A stretch of 64,000 nucleotides of DNA from Pohlia nutans. Lineage: Eukaryota > Streptophyta > Bryopsida > Bryales > Mniaceae. The stretch lies in the NCBI GenBank assembly GCA_022496805.1, contig CM040091.1:17350336-17414335 (forward strand), written 5' to 3'. Below, piece after piece: positions 12,646 through 25,551 of this stretch; position 1 is the stretch's first letter, and each line of letters opens with the position of its first letter. Position numbers and translations under genes: made by a program. The notes beneath the pieces are model-generated. The model had not been told where the DNA came from. It ran no database searches and saw only the letters and a list, made by a program, of their open reading frames with translations.

Positions 12646-15193
12646 TTACACTTCCTTTTTGAGATCTTCAGGAACCACAGGATAGGCTGCACATGTTGAG
12701 ACACCTGCATAGGTCCACCATTTATAACTTTCTCAGTAGTGTCTAGCATGTTGTTCAATACGAACGACATAAGCCAGACGTGCAGTGACAGTGACGTTCT
12801 ATAATATTGTATGTTTCCTGATACATGTTAAACTCTGACAAGGTGCATAAGATAAGTCTAATTTCGAACCCATCAAAACGCGCACCTGGTCTTTCGGCAT
12901 TGCCAATAAAGCCACAAGGAATTAAAAAATCATATCAAAGACTTACCACACATGTTTTTGCCCATTTCCATGTAAAAGTAACCATCCAGTCCCCAGCTTG
13001 CACCCCAAGAGTTTTTAATGATCCAGTAGGGCGTTCCATTTGCATCTTCACCGTATCCCACAGCCAACACAGCATGGTTCACCGTCTGCGCGAAACAAGT
13101 CCATGACATTATAAATTAAGAGGATTCTAATTGGCACTTTTCTAAGAACATAAAATGAGATGTGTGTCTATCAGTTGCAAACATATGAAGAGTCAGAGCA
13201 ACACACGGAGGAATATTCTGAAACTCTTACACATGGAGAATCTCATATAATTGAAAGCAGCCAGAAAAGTGGTGCAGTCAATTTCTTTAGTTTTTTACGT
13301 TTCAATTATGATTGCACTACTCAAGTCCATAATTTTCATTCAAAATTCAGTCTGGTTCCCAAATGCAGAAACAATTGTATGAGTTGAAGCAGAGAACAAT
13401 CATTTTACCTGTGGGCCTGTATGACAAGTGAGACTGGTATATACACCGCCATTGTACAGTCTAAAGTCGTTGACTACCTCAAATGCTACACTCACTGGCC
13501 TCATTGTGGCAACGGCATGCTTCAACTGCATTTCTGCTCCCTGCAAACAAGAGGAATTTGAAACATCAATGAAAGTGAGTGTCGTTGGTTAGAGAATTCA
13601 AATCTCATAAAAAAACGCTATTCTGAACACTTTCTAGCGACCAATCAGTTTTTGAGCTCAAAATCACACCTCCGTAATGTTGACAACATCCCAAACTTTG
13701 GCACCAACTGTGGTGTCGTGGAACTTGCACTGACTGTCTTTGGCATAGTATGGATAGGATTCTTCAGTGTCAATCCCACCATTGTACCGAATGTACTCAA
13801 ATGCTTGCGAGGGCAATCCTCCTCCACATCCAAAGTTGTTAAACGCACCGGCACAGTCTACCAACTGCTGCTCAGACAAGAGAACCATTTTCCCAGTAGC
13901 CTGCGCATGAGCTGCTTCTAATGCCCCAGTCGTGCTGTAGAATGTCAGGAAAGGAAAGATATTAGAAACTTGAATTTGAATTCAGCACATGTAACATCGT
14001 AAAGGAGCTGAGCCTAATCCCTTCAACGTTAAGTGCTAGCTTATTAGAATACACACAAGCTTGATGAACCGCAATTGCTAATAAATCCACTACTGAATAC
14101 ATAAAATGTACAAAATATGAATTACCTAAATGTCCAGCAAGAGCCGCAGCTAGCTTGATTTTTCACGACACTAACAATGCCTTCTTCACGCCAATCTTTC
14201 TGCAAAAACAATTAATAAAAAGCGAGGTCCTCAGTACACCAAAATACACTAGAATATTGTTCAGATGAAAAGCTTGAAATTCAGACATGGAAGCAAAATA
14301 ATTTTAGAGAATTAGTTCAAAACAACGCACATTAAATGGGAAACAAACAAAAACAACTGAGTACGTCGTGATAGTCTATGACTGGAACTACGCTGACTAT
14401 GAAATACTATTCTAATCGGAACACGTACCGTCTTTGGCAACTCGGCGCTCGTCATCACATGGTTACCCTCAGTGGCCGAGCAATTCTGTTCCCCTTTCAT
14501 CAGCCTCGATTCCCTGAATTCCTCAAAAGTCACGTCCGCAAATTCTGCAGCACAGGGAACCACATCAGCCTGCAAAATGAATGGCCAGCACAAGACTCGC
14601 ACGTTGCCAGTCACATAATCATCTGACAATATCTGACCGTATCTGACAAAGGGCTTAATTAAAGTGCATACCGTTCACAGCAAGCGTGTAAGAATGCTTT
14701 TCCTTGTTGTGAGTCTCAACAAGCTTCACACTGTCCACGAAAGTAGCAAATCGGTGCTTGAGCTCTTCCACCGTCTTGTATTCCTTCTTGAACCTGCGAT
14801 GCACTCCGTCAGCGCTTCAGAAACAACACAGAACACATACGGCATTCCCAAACAACAACACATCATCCAGAAAAAGGAAAACAACATATAAAAACGAAAC
14901 GCTAAGGACACAAAAGCTGAAAAAAAGCCTAAACAAAGCATTATTCATGTTACCATCACAAACACTTTCAGAAATTCCTCAAAAGAAAATTCGTGCACAA
15001 AGACATACTTGGCAGCGAATCCAGCGAATTGTAGAACCTCCTGCGAGTGTCCGAGAATCGCCGCAAACCGCCCGGCGTTCAGGTCAGTCACCATGGCGAT
15101 ACTGCCGTCCCCCAAGGAAGGCAAACCTCGCCCTGAACATACCGCCACCGCGCATACAAACAAAGCAACAAACAGACAACCTCGAAACGCCAT
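12646..15193 (-). CDS. Papain-family cysteine protease, aleurain/cathepsin H type
   Basis: Eight exons on the minus strand, 363 aa: 15193-15009, 14793-14672, 14544-14429, 14199-14126, 13934-13670, 13540-13409, 13085-12947, 12704-12646. All splice sites are GT-AG and all phases close. The start is the ATG opening a hydrophobic signal peptide ([19 protein letters not shown]), so entry to the secretory/vacuolar route is expected. An I29 propeptide (about residues 60-110, ERFNIN-like) is followed by EQNCSAT (121-127), which matches the cathepsin H/aleurain mini-chain and is the best evidence for this subfamily (aminopeptidase plus endopeptidase in vacuoles). The catalytic set is complete: Gln156, Cys162 (CGSCW), His302 ([10 protein letters not shown]) and Asn323 (NSWG). 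Length is normal for aleurains. The mature N-terminal motif has QASCGSCW where QGHCGSCW is usual. A retro-insertion lies about 460 bp beyond the stop and tandem repeats lie upstream. Confidence 0.95.
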
Positions 15194-15297
15194 CGCTGCT
15201 CCAAATTCCGCACACAAAATTCTACACAAAATCGCAACAAACGATCGCGTCGCCGGCCTTTTGATCTTTTGAGGCGAACCCCGCAGAGGTCGGGGAC

Positions 15298-15535
15298 TTT
15301 GGATGAACAGTAATTCCCGCATTCATCGAGCTATCAATGCCTTTTCCGTTGAGGACATCATCGCATTCATCCAAGATTTGGATGAACGGTAATCCCTGCA
15401 TTCATCGAGAATTTTCTTTTCCTTTGAGGATCATCATCGAAATCATCCGAGATTTGGATGAATAGTAATTCCCGCATTCGTGGCGCTTTCTCTTTTCCGT
15501 TGAGGATCATCATCGAGATTTGGATGAAAAATGCT
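15298..15535. repeat. ~82-bp tandem repeats upstream of the protease
   Basis: About three imperfect units containing TTGGATGAACAGTAATTCCC, GCATTCATCGAG and TTTTCCGTTGAGGA, starting 105 bp before the protease ATG. They lie in the presumed 5' UTR or promoter. Confidence 0.75.
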
Positions 15536-15743
15536 TCTGGCGTGACAGATATTTTTATCATTCGTTTACTTGGCAGACTTATCCCTCATAACGTACGAGG
15601 TCCACAAGAGTTGCGTGTGAATCTGGTTCATTCCTTTCTGTTTTGCCTTTGGCAGTTTTGCGTGTAATTCTCTCTCAACTGAAAGACGGGGTACCCTACG
15701 TCGTGGTCGGTTTCTACATTAAAAAAATTATTTGTCCAAAAGT

Positions 15744-15753
15744 GCCACGTGTC
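15744..15753. promoter_or_regulatory. G-box/ABRE-like site
   Basis: GCCACGTGTC, a canonical CACGTG core for bZIP/bHLH factors, lies about 550 bp upstream of the protease start. A TGACGTGG follows 20 bp away. The role is inferred only from the motif. Confidence 0.3.
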
Positions 15754-16596
15754 ATCTTGTGATTGGTTGATAGTGACGTGGACCCCTCAAAATATGATTT
15801 GGAAATTAGATTTTGACACAATACTGCCCAAATCTGACCCTCATATACAGTATGTAGTGTTTGTGTCACTATCATTCGCCATGACATGGGACCTTCAACA
15901 AATTCTTGGTGTAAGGTGGATGACCCAATAACCGACGTGTACTATAAACCAACAATATCTCTAACATGTGTTCATTGACAGTGTCTAATTCTATACCAGT
16001 ACTAGATTTGCGTGAAAAGTTTATGGGCCATCCCTATACATCCGTCTCAAAAAAAGAACTGGAGTGTAGTCGTTTGTTTTGGGTTTTAATAATTCTGAAC
16101 AGATTCATAACATCCTAAGGTAGTGGGACCAATTCCCGACTGAATTTTAGGTTTGCATACTTAGACTTGTGAAAGAATTTTTTTATAATTTTTGGATGCT
16201 CTGCAAATCTATTGCAAAGGTATCCCCAAAAAAAACATTTTTTGAGCATTTCTACAATTTTCTATGATTTTTTAAGTTTGAAAGCTTAGAATGACCATTA
16301 ACCGCTGATAGAGTCATGGTTTTCATGAGAGGTTGGATTCTAAAAATAGAGTGCTTCTACACCAATCAGAAGCTCTTGATTTTTCCAAGCATGGACGAAA
16401 TTAGAACACTCTTGATCACTATCTGAAACCATGCTGGCTGGTTTCTGACACCCATCCCCCAACCAGTATGGGTCGGAAATACAACCCTAGCGACGAGCCA
16501 GTGCTGAGTTTCAGCAAGGGCTCGTGGGCGCTGGACCGTTGATTAGCGTGGACGGTCACGATGCTCGCGATCTCCTGTAGACGGCCCGGGCGCTCA

Positions 16597-16660
16597 CTGT
16601 CCCGACCACCAACATCCGTCGGCCACCCGGGCGCTCACTGTCCCGACCACCACGCTCATT
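16597..16660 (+). repeat. 41-bp duplication in the left arm only
   Basis: GGGCGCTCACTGTCCCGACC occurs twice here with 41-bp spacing; the right arm (about 20005-20030) has one copy. This arose after the arms were last made identical. Confidence 0.85.
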
Positions 16661-16835
16661 GTTCATCCGTCGGCCAAAGGCAACTGAAGATCGTTTCATT
16701 CTTTTCTCGACTGGAGACTGACTGTTCATCTTTCTGGACGAGATGCGGGTTACGAGCTGATATTCCTGATAACACCAAATTTGGACAGTCATACTATTTG
16801 GGTGAATTCGAACATAGTATTTGGTTAGAAATTAA

Positions 16836-17065
16836 GCCCTAAAGAACCAAGAAGCTCAAACTGGGTCTCTTGTTTCTTTTAGCACTTTTGAGTAGATCTT
16901 AGATGGATTTCTTTTTTCGAACAAATTTGTTCTTTGACCAACCCATGCAATGTTCTTCACTGATTCCGGTGATATAAAATTTGGTCCCATCTAAATTGTA
17001 TTTTTCACAATAAGATCAATTGAATTTGTCATTTTAAAACCATGTATCCTTTTTTCCTTTAAGGG
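16836..17065. mobile_element. TTAA-flanked MITE, family B (left MULE arm)
   Basis: 230 bp, TTAA at 16832-16835 and 17066-17069. Same interior as 19585-19815, 31694-31924, 56984-57213 and 60551-60781 (AAGAACATTGCATG, TTTTAAAACCATG motifs). Confidence 0.88.
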
Positions 17066-18073
17066 TTAAAACAAATTTGACGGTATCTTGGGGTTTAGCC
17101 TTTCAAAAATCTCATACCAACCATTTAAAGATGAAATGTAAAAATTGATGGAACCTTTCACATAATTGAAGAGCATTTTCATAACAACTCATGAAGAGAT
17201 GTGGGGACTCTTTTGAGGTTTGCGTGAATAAAGTGTGAATAAAGTGTTTGTTCGTAATGACAATGACCCAATGCCCACCAAGGCTACTACTCTCTTCTAT
17301 CAAGAATACGGTAGCCACTCTAGTGACCAATAGTCGTAAGCAAAAGTAACTAATATCTAGTTGGAAGGGTAGTTTGTTGGATATAACTTGGAGTTTGTTT
17401 GGTCGGTGATCTTCAAGTCATGAGTTCAATAGTTTGTTGGTGAAGGACGCAGTATTATGGCTTTCAAGATGGCGCAAGTTCACTTTAATAAATATACAAA
17501 CATCTTACGTATGGTCAAACGATTGTATATGTATATAAATGTCATCCTTACTTTACATTTTTATCCAAAATTTCGAAGGACCTAATTGTTTAGGCTTTGC
17601 CATGGTTCAATTGCTCTAATAATGTTTTTTTGGACGAATCACTTTCTAACTTTCTTGAGACCTAAATGTATATAAGTTTATTATAAATGACATCTAAACC
17701 TTACATTGCCATATACATTTCTACAATTTAAGTTTTATAAACAAGTCTTTTAAAATTTGGCATTGGACAATACATGGGAAACACTAGAAAACAAAAATTC
17801 TTTAACATAGAAAGATTCCAATCCATCACATGCCCCATATGCTACTGATACATGACTGCGTGTTCTCCTCAAATGTAACCAACATCACATACATGCTCTT
17901 AGACTTAAAAGTCACGATAAAGAGTATGGGAACTAAGACAATTGATTCTGTTGACACAAAAATCATGATGCTACATCCTCAAATTACAATCCACAAGAAA
18001 ACACAATACCACATTGGCTTCTTCCTTGCACATGTGGACTACAAAGATGTCACTAGAACATCAGAATTAAAAA

Positions 18074-18101
18074 TAGATAGATAGATAGATAGATAGATAG
18101 A
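18074..18101 (+). repeat. (TAGA)7 microsatellite
   Basis: Seven perfect tetranucleotide units inside the Mutator-like element interior. Confidence 0.9.
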
Positions 18102-18710
18102 AACTTCGGTTCTCTTTTGAAGCCGGTGTGAATAAAGTGTCTGTTCGTCTTGACAATGAGCCAATGCTCACCGAGCAAAGGGACATTGGTCAAAATTATA
18201 TACCATTACATCTAGAAGACAATCTCACCATACAATTTATCGAATTCATTTATTGTAAAAACATATTCTCTCACGTATTCTCTTAATAAAAAATCGGCTA
18301 TAAAATCCAAAAATATCAACCATTAATTAATAGCATCATTAACCAATGATGGAAAATTTAACTCTTTAAAGTCATCACTGCCGAAGCTAGAGGAAGGATA
18401 CACACCCCTTCTATAGAACTCCTAGAAAACAAATTAAAACTACTAGACGCCTCCATTAAAAACACATTTTAAAGAGTAAACGCCATTGCTATACACCATG
18501 CTACATCAATTGCCCTACATAAAAGAAAAATTGAGAGTAACCAACCACTCCCACTAAACCTAAACCAACCTTGCAATTGACTAATTAAACCAAAAAGTGA
18601 GGTAGTAGTTAAGACCGCTCTTTATTGTTAGCAAAATAAAAGCATTTGTCTCACATGATAGAATGGGGCCGGTCGGTTGGTACAAACTTTCCTGCTCATG
18701 AAACTCACTA

Positions 18711-18926
18711 CACTAAATGGGTAGATTAGTGTTAGATACACTGATTTGCATAAACATGTTGTAAGTTTTTACTGTTGACCAATTTTTTTATCCTCTATAT
18801 TGGTCAAGATGGGGATCTTTCAATAGTATTGGAATCAATGTCTTTGGTAATTTTTTTTGTCAAGAGTAAAAATCTATGATATTTTCAAATCTTATAATTA
18901 TCTAACACTAATCTACCTATTTAGTG
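18711..18926. mobile_element. MITE with CACTAAATGG ends, TA-flanked
   Basis: 216 bp with ~26-bp inverted ends CACTAAAT(G/A)GGTAGATTAG, flanked by TA on both sides. It interrupts the dispersed repeat shared with 4253-4545. The TA target favours a Tc1/mariner-type origin despite the CACTA-like first bases. Confidence 0.7.
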
Positions 18927-19584
18927 TAGCAACACGAAGTCATGTATATTACAACAATGCTCAAATGAACTCATCAGGAATTGAATCCAGACGATCCACC
19001 TGTAACATTGCATCCTTTACACAAAAACCCGCTTTGGGTTAAAAAGAGAGAAAGAACAACAAAAAAACCCGCGAGACCCACAAAGAAGGGCACAAACCCT
19101 AAGAAGCCAAGCCGAAGACGCCTGGCAAAAACAAAGGCGGAGGGACTCCAGAAAGGAGACAAAGCATGAGGGGCAAGGAGCCTTGAAAGCCATAATACTG
19201 CATCCTTCACCAACAAACTATTGAACTCATGACTTGAAGATCACCGACCAAACAAACTCCAAGTTATATCCAACAAACTACCCTTCCAACTAGATATTAG
19301 TTACTTTTGCTTACGACTATTGGTCACTAGAGTGGCTACCGTATTCTTGATAGAAGAGAGTAGTAGCCTTGGTGGGCATTGGGTCATTGTCATTACGAAC
19401 AAACACTTTATTCACACTTTATTCACGCAAACCTCAAAAGAGTCCCCACATCTCTTCATGAGTTGTTATGAAAATGCTCTTCAATTATGTGAAAGGTTCC
19501 ATCAATTTTTACATTTCATCTTTAAATGGTTGGTATGAGATTTTTGAAAGGCTAAACCCCAAGATACCGTCAAATTTGTTTTAA

Positions 19585-19815
19585 CCCTTAAAGGAAAAAA
19601 GGATACATGGTTTTAAAATGACAAATTCAATTGATCTTATTGTGAAAAATACAATTTAGATGGGACCAAATTTTATATCACCGGAATCAGTGAAGAACAT
19701 TGCATGGGTTGGTCAAAGAACAAATTTGTTCGAAAAAAAGAAATCCATCTAAGATCTACTCAAAAGTGCTAAAAGAAACAAGAGACCCAGTTTGAGCTTC
19801 TTGGTTCTTTAGGGC
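19585..19815. mobile_element. TTAA-flanked MITE, family B (right MULE arm)
   Basis: Mirror copy of 16836-17065, flanked by TTAA at 19581-19584 and 19816-19819. It was carried by arm copying rather than a second insertion, because its position in the arm is identical. Confidence 0.88.
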
Positions 19816-20462
19816 TTAATTTCTAACCAAATACTATGTTCGAATTCACCCAAATAGTATGACTGTCCAAATTTGGTGTTATCAGGAATATCAGCTCGTA
19901 ACCCGCATCTCGTCCAGAAAGATGAACAGTCAGTCTCCAGTCGAGAAAAGAATGAAACGATCTTCAGTTGCCTTTGGCCGACGGATGAACAATGAGCGTG
20001 GTGGTCGGGACAGTGAGCGCCCGGGCCGTCTACAGGAGATCGCGAGCATCGTGACCGTCCACGCTAATCAACGGTCCAGCGCCCACGAGCCCTTGCTGAA
20101 ACTCAGCACTGGCTTGTGACGAGAAAATACAACCCGGTCAGAAATATGACTCTCTACCTTAGAGTAGTGTATTTCTTGCACGCTTTCCACTGTGGTAAAA
20201 AAATCTGCAGGAGTGGTCCATTTCTGAAGTAATTTATTGGAGTGTCACTTGAGTCCAAGGAAGCAACGTGAGTGAGTGACTCTGTCTCTGCAAACATAAT
20301 AGGAACTCAAGATAATGTTAAAAAAGCATTTAGAATCTTTTACTTTGTTCACTGTCATTGTAACTCTACTATGAGTATACCGGTAGTCTAAAAAGTATAT
20401 TTGCTCAAAACACTCAAGGTAATACTTTAGTGAAAAGATTCTTTGGGGGAAGACTATATTAA

Positions 20463-21002
20463 CCCTTTAAGGTCCCGATTCAACAGCGTTTTCAAATATT
20501 CGTTATAAAATGTTCGATAAAAGTTTAAAATGGAGTTGATGTATAAAGCAAAGTTATAAATGTCAATGCGAAGATAACATCTGCACGGTTGGATTCATCA
20601 TAATTTTGATTAATAATTTTTAATTAATTTTGCAAGGTTTTCTCTTGAAATTCAATTTAAAATCCAAAATTAACATTAAATTTTTAAAAAAAATTGTAAT
20701 GAAATTGGAATAACATGCACTACAAGATGATATGGTTTTCATTATTTGATTTTACTTATTATGGAAAATCATGTTTAAGGTCTCACTTTTTGAACTAAGA
20801 ATGAAACTTGACATAAACCACTTTTGCTATTTTTTAGAAATTCTCAATATCTTATTTTGATTATCCGTACCGTACAAATGGTAGTCAACTAGCACAAGAA
20901 TTAGAAAAAAAATGGATGGATGAAAAACATCACCATAAGCGGTGAAGGAACGCGTCAGAAATCATCCAGCGTCCAGAATATGGACGCTGGAGCGTTAAAG
21001 GG
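20463..21002. mobile_element. TTAA-flanked MITE, family A
   Basis: 540 bp with TTAA on both sides (20459-20462, 21003-21006). Starts CCCTTTAAGGTCC and ends GTCCAGAATATGGACGCTGG, AGCGTTAAAGGG. Confidence 0.92.
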
Positions 21003-21009
21003 TTAATTC

Positions 21010-22580
21010 TTGTTTGTTTCACTAACTTCACTTGTAGATTCCAAATAGACTAAAGAAAAGTTTACTTAATTATTTTATATTATTCCTTTATTTTTTGAAT
21101 GTGCCGAAAAATTGAGTTTATTGTTAAATCAATCAACTTTAAATTACTATGCACTGAAAGAATAAAAATAAAATCAAAACCAAACATTTTAAATACAAAA
21201 GTTGTAAACCATGAAGTAATGAGTAAAATGATAAAAGTTAAGCTCAGGGTGCACTACCGTTATATTTTGCAAACACGTGCGCTCAGGACTTATTTATCGA
21301 GGGCTATTTACCTTACAGAAAAGGTTATAAGGTATGGCATTTTTCAAAATAAAGGTAAAATGCTTGTATCTTAATACACCCTATTAGTAATTATAAATTT
21401 TTGGGGCAATCATTTAAAAATACCCTATTTTACTTATACTGCATTTTATTCCTTATATCCCAGGTACCGTACCTTAGGGGCAGCTTCGGCAAAAAATAAT
21501 TCCAAATAAAAATGTTGAATAAAAAAAAATTATGTTGCCTATTTGCCGGAAAACCATGAAATTAAATTAGATGAATGATGAAATATCTTGAAATTGAATA
21601 CATGAACTAAAAATAAAATAAAATAAAAATGTGAAGAGTGATCACATGAAGTCCACTAAAATAACAAACATTCAATGAAACTTCATCAATTGTGGATGAA
21701 AGTCGAATTTAAAGTTATTTATTTCCTGAAAAGTTGAATTTTAAAAAATTACTTTTTTTTTTGCCGGACATCAAAATTTGAAATTAATTAATTATTCGAC
21801 GGAGGAGTGATGAAGCTGCTCCCGGTAACCAATTTTTTGATTATACCCCATTTTTTCCTTCAAAGCCCAATTGTTGTCTTTTTTTTTTTTTTTTCCTTAC
21901 ATTGCATTTTGTCTCTTACACCCCATTTTTTTTGGATTTGTAAGCGACATTTTTTTTTATAAAGGACATTTTTCTTCTTACAACCATGAATTGTGAAGTT
22001 CAGCCACGATGCTAAACTCACGTGAACTAAATCAAAACAATAAACCTAAGGCAAAAGCATGCAACTGATGCATTGTCTTAGACTGTGAAATGATAATCAA
22101 AACAAGTAGTACTCCCACACGCCAACGCTCCTTGCAAATCGCAACTCTAAGACTATCGACAATAATGCCAGAAGACTAAGGATATAGAAACCCTAAACCC
22201 TAAGTTTTGGTGTAGAAAGAAGACCCTATTGAACCACAATTGCTTGAACCCTAACCTCCTCTGGCAAGCCACAATGAAACCAGGAACCCTAACGTCCACT
22301 ATCCAAGCAATCACCAAGCACACGCCAAAGGAATTTGGAAAGAAGATTGCAATTCAAACAAAGCCTGAAATTTTCCCTCACGGCACATAGGTAGAGAACA
22401 TTAACTCCACATTGGATACGTTGATTCAATAACGTTCAAGCCAAACAGCCTACGAAATCATCCATCCAAGCTTTTTCAACAAAATTACTTCTTTTCATCT
22501 ACTAGCACGACCCTACCTTAGACAGGCTACCCCTAGTAATTGTTTCCATGCTATTTCACATGTACTAATTAGATAAAAGA
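21010..22580. other. Spacer without recognised gene
   Basis: AT-rich; no coding signal beyond chance frames. It contains a poly(T) run near 21880 and scattered short T tracts. Confidence 0.5.
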
Positions 22581-22589
22581 TGCAATTAA

Positions 22590-22735
22590 ATGTGATGGTA
22601 TTTTACATGTACACATGTTTCACTATTTTAAAAACCCCTATATTATATGTACATTTTTTGCATAATTTATCTACAATGAATATATTAGACCCTATTTTAT
22701 ATTGCACGTTGTTTCTACGATTTTCGCAAGTGGCC
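22590..22735 (-). repeat. Remnant of the CTCGGGGGG hAT-like MITE
   Basis: Inverted, truncated copy of the interior of 22871-23167 (GCACGTTGTTTCTA, TTTTACATGTACA). Confidence 0.7.
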
Positions 22736-22870
22736 TCCAAGAAGTTGAGAAAAAAAACTAGGACAAAAACTCAAAATATGCATTTCTTTAGTTGATTATG
22801 TACTTAGACTTGGTATTATGACACTTTGTAGAAAACACTCAATAATCTACAAATGCTTGTTACTTCAGGC

Positions 22871-23167
22871 CTCGGGGGGTTCACTGGCGAAAATTTTAGA
22901 AACAACGTGCGATAAAAAATAGGGTCCAATATATTCATTGTAGATAAATTTTGTAAAAAATGTACATGTAAAATAGGGGATTTTAAAAAAGTGAAACATG
23001 TTTATATGTAAAATACCATCACATATAATATTCTCAGGCTTTTTATATGTAAAATACCATCACCTAATAATATTTTTTGCTAAAATTTTTAGCTAAAATA
23101 ACCCCCCAAATAAATAGGTCATTATCGCACGTGTATACAAAATATACAAGGGAGTGACCTCCCCAAG
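22871..23167. mobile_element. hAT-like MITE, copy 1
   Basis: 297 bp beginning CTCGGGGGGTTCACTGGC and ending GACCTCCCCAAG, with a perfect 8-bp duplication CTTCAGGC (22863-22870, 23168-23175), typical of hAT insertion. Confidence 0.85.
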
Positions 23168-24510
23168 CTTCAGGCCACAACATTGTTAGCATCTTGATAT
23201 GTTGCTATTCACCAATTGAAATACACTCTAATAATTTTTTTTTGTAAAGATTGATATAATTTTTTTTAAATTGTTAAAATACAAACTTAAAAAAACTTGA
23301 AGGATATTTGTTTGACAAGTGTTTGGAGAATTTCTTTTATAGAATCAAAGCCATAGAAAATTATTGACCATTTTGAAAATCCTAGGGGTTGCAATTTCCA
23401 ATCTCTACTGTTTTTGTTTTTTGTTTTTTATAATTTTTAAAATATGAGCCATATTAGTAACCGTGATAAGCAACAACTAAAATCCATATTTAACAACAGT
23501 GAAAAAAAACTGAGTTCAATTTTTAAGATAAAGACAATTGTGTATAGGACCTTCTACATATGATAGTACTCAATCTAGTAATTTCAAAAAATTAAATAGT
23601 ACTTTACACTTGCTTTCTTTACTCTTTATTATTTGTGAAAGTCTCATAGATATGAGTTTAATTTAAATTCAAAAAGAAGAAGAGCTTCCAATCCCTGTAA
23701 CGAGCTCAAATGTGGTAAGAAAATCTTTAAAATTGTTACACTACGGCTCGCTCTATGGTTGCCTTGTACAAATTTAAAAATTGTCTTGTAAAGAATTCCC
23801 AATGGGATTTAAAACTTTTGCAGTTTTAAAATGACTTTTAAGGTAACTATGTGCATGGTTCATAATTGTCATCAATAGCAGCTCAACATAGTTACATTAC
23901 TACTAAACAAGATTTATTCATATTGAGGTTTATTGGTAAGTGAAAGGGGATCATTTTGATGCACGTTAGTATGTATTATTTGAAGTCCGTATTATAAATT
24001 ATGAATTTTTAAAGTGTTGTTTACAAGTGTATCAAGTTTCAACTTAATGTTCTCATGTTTTGATTGTGTACCTCTTGTATACTTTAATTTTAGTGTTGTT
24101 TTTGGATTCAAATGTAGGATTCACATTTTGTATCATAGATGAATACTTGTGTATATACTTTAATGTTGCAAAAAGTTGCATAAAAATGTGATAAGAAGAA
24201 ATTTGACAAGTGATAAGGATTCCTAATCTTACAATACTAATGTTTATTACTGGGATGACACTTTTGTATACATATGCGTTAACCATATATTTACTTGGTG
24301 GTTATAAATATAAAAAAGTATTCCACAATATTTTAGAATATCTATGGTATATTCTTAGAATATTATATTAATTAAAGGAATGCATCCTATAATGTTTGTA
24401 ATATAACTTTTGACATTATGAGGCCCTACTTTATTACTAGGAGATTATGAAAATTTTGTGAGTGACTCTATGGGATACTTCTTCAATGTCACATTTACAT
24501 GCAACACTAT

Positions 24511-24756
24511 CTCGGGGGGTTCACTGGCAAAAAATTTAGAAACAACGTGCGATAAAAAATAGGGTCCAATATATTCATTGTAGATAAATTTTGTAAAAAA
24601 TGTACATGTAAAATAGGGGATTTTTAAAAAGTGAAACATGTTTACATGTAAAATACCATCACCTTATAATACTTTTTGCAAGGTAAATAACCCCCCAAAT
24701 AAATAGGTCATTATCGCACGTGTATGCAAAATATACAAGGGACTGCTCCCCCCGAG
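24511..24756. mobile_element. hAT-like MITE, copy 2
   Basis: 246 bp, beginning CTCGGGGGGTTCACTGGC and ending CTCCCCCCGAG, with 8-bp duplication AACACTAT (24503-24510, 24757-24764). It lacks ~50 bp of interior present in copy 1. Confidence 0.88.
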
Positions 24757-25274
24757 AACACTATTGGTTCATTGTTACAATACTAGAGAACTACATATAA
24801 ATTAAATAGTGATTGAGACACAAACGTTGAGACATGTTGCAATGCATAGCAATGTGAGGCAAGAGGGATCAACCATTTTTGAAAGAAATGATGCATTTAT
24901 ATAGATTTTCATGCTAGAAGATGTAACTTTGGTGTAAAGTGTAAATTTTCATAACATGTTAATTACTATAGTGTATAACAAATCATACAAATGGTAGAAA
25001 TGTGTAAGAACTTCGAACGAGAATGCATACGAGGTGTTTAGGCTAGAGATGTGAGATTGGCGTTAAGAAAAATCTAAACTTGATTTCCTTGAGTTGGTTC
25101 AAAGTTTTGGCACCAAATTTGTGCCACGTAAACGGCCACAAAACATGAGAAGTTTGGGTCAACCTTAGTGCAAAGCCCTTTTAGCTTAATTTGCCAAATT
25201 CAAATGATCATATTAGTTGAAACTTGTGAAACTTGGATTGAATCAACAACCGAGGCTTAATTAAAAAATAGGCC

Positions 25275-25515
25275 TTAGCCCCTGAAAGACCAAGAAATTC
25301 AAATTTGGCCTCGTATTTTTTTAGCAGCTTTGAGTAGGTTCTATGTGAACTTGCTTTTGTTCAAATTTGTTTGTTTCTTGACCATCATATACATTTTTCT
25401 TCATTGATCTCAGTGATACAAAATTCAGTCTCATCTAAATTACATATTTCACAATATGGTTAATTGAATTTTTCATTTTAAAACCATGAATCCTGCGTCC
25501 TTTTTTCGGTTGAGT
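25275..25515. repeat. Degraded family-B TTAA element
   Basis: Left GCCCCTGAAAGACCAAG and right CCATGAATCCTGCGTCC match family B, but the terminal bases and TTAA sites are worn. Confidence 0.65.
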
Positions 25516-25551
25516 AACTTAATCACGTGAATTTTGACCACCAAGACTAAC

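Larger units (their letters stand above)
16487..20124. mobile_element. Mutator-like element with ~950-bp inverted arms
   Basis: Arms 16487-17470 and 19183-20123 are near-identical inverted copies. A direct repeat AAATACAACC flanks the element (16477-16486 and 20125-20134), fitting the 9-11 bp duplications of MULEs. The 1.7-kb interior has no transposase-like frame. Each arm carries a family-B TTAA MITE at the same place. Confidence 0.85.

Noticed and set aside
16556..16842. Open frames in the GC-rich part of the MULE arm
   Set aside because: They lie in inverted repeat DNA, are short, and match no family; the mirrored frames simply reflect the two arms.
17112..17330. Identical 72-aa frames at 17112-17330 and 19320-19538 as a duplicated gene
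   Set aside because: Identity follows from the inverted arms; no family, splice or codon signal.
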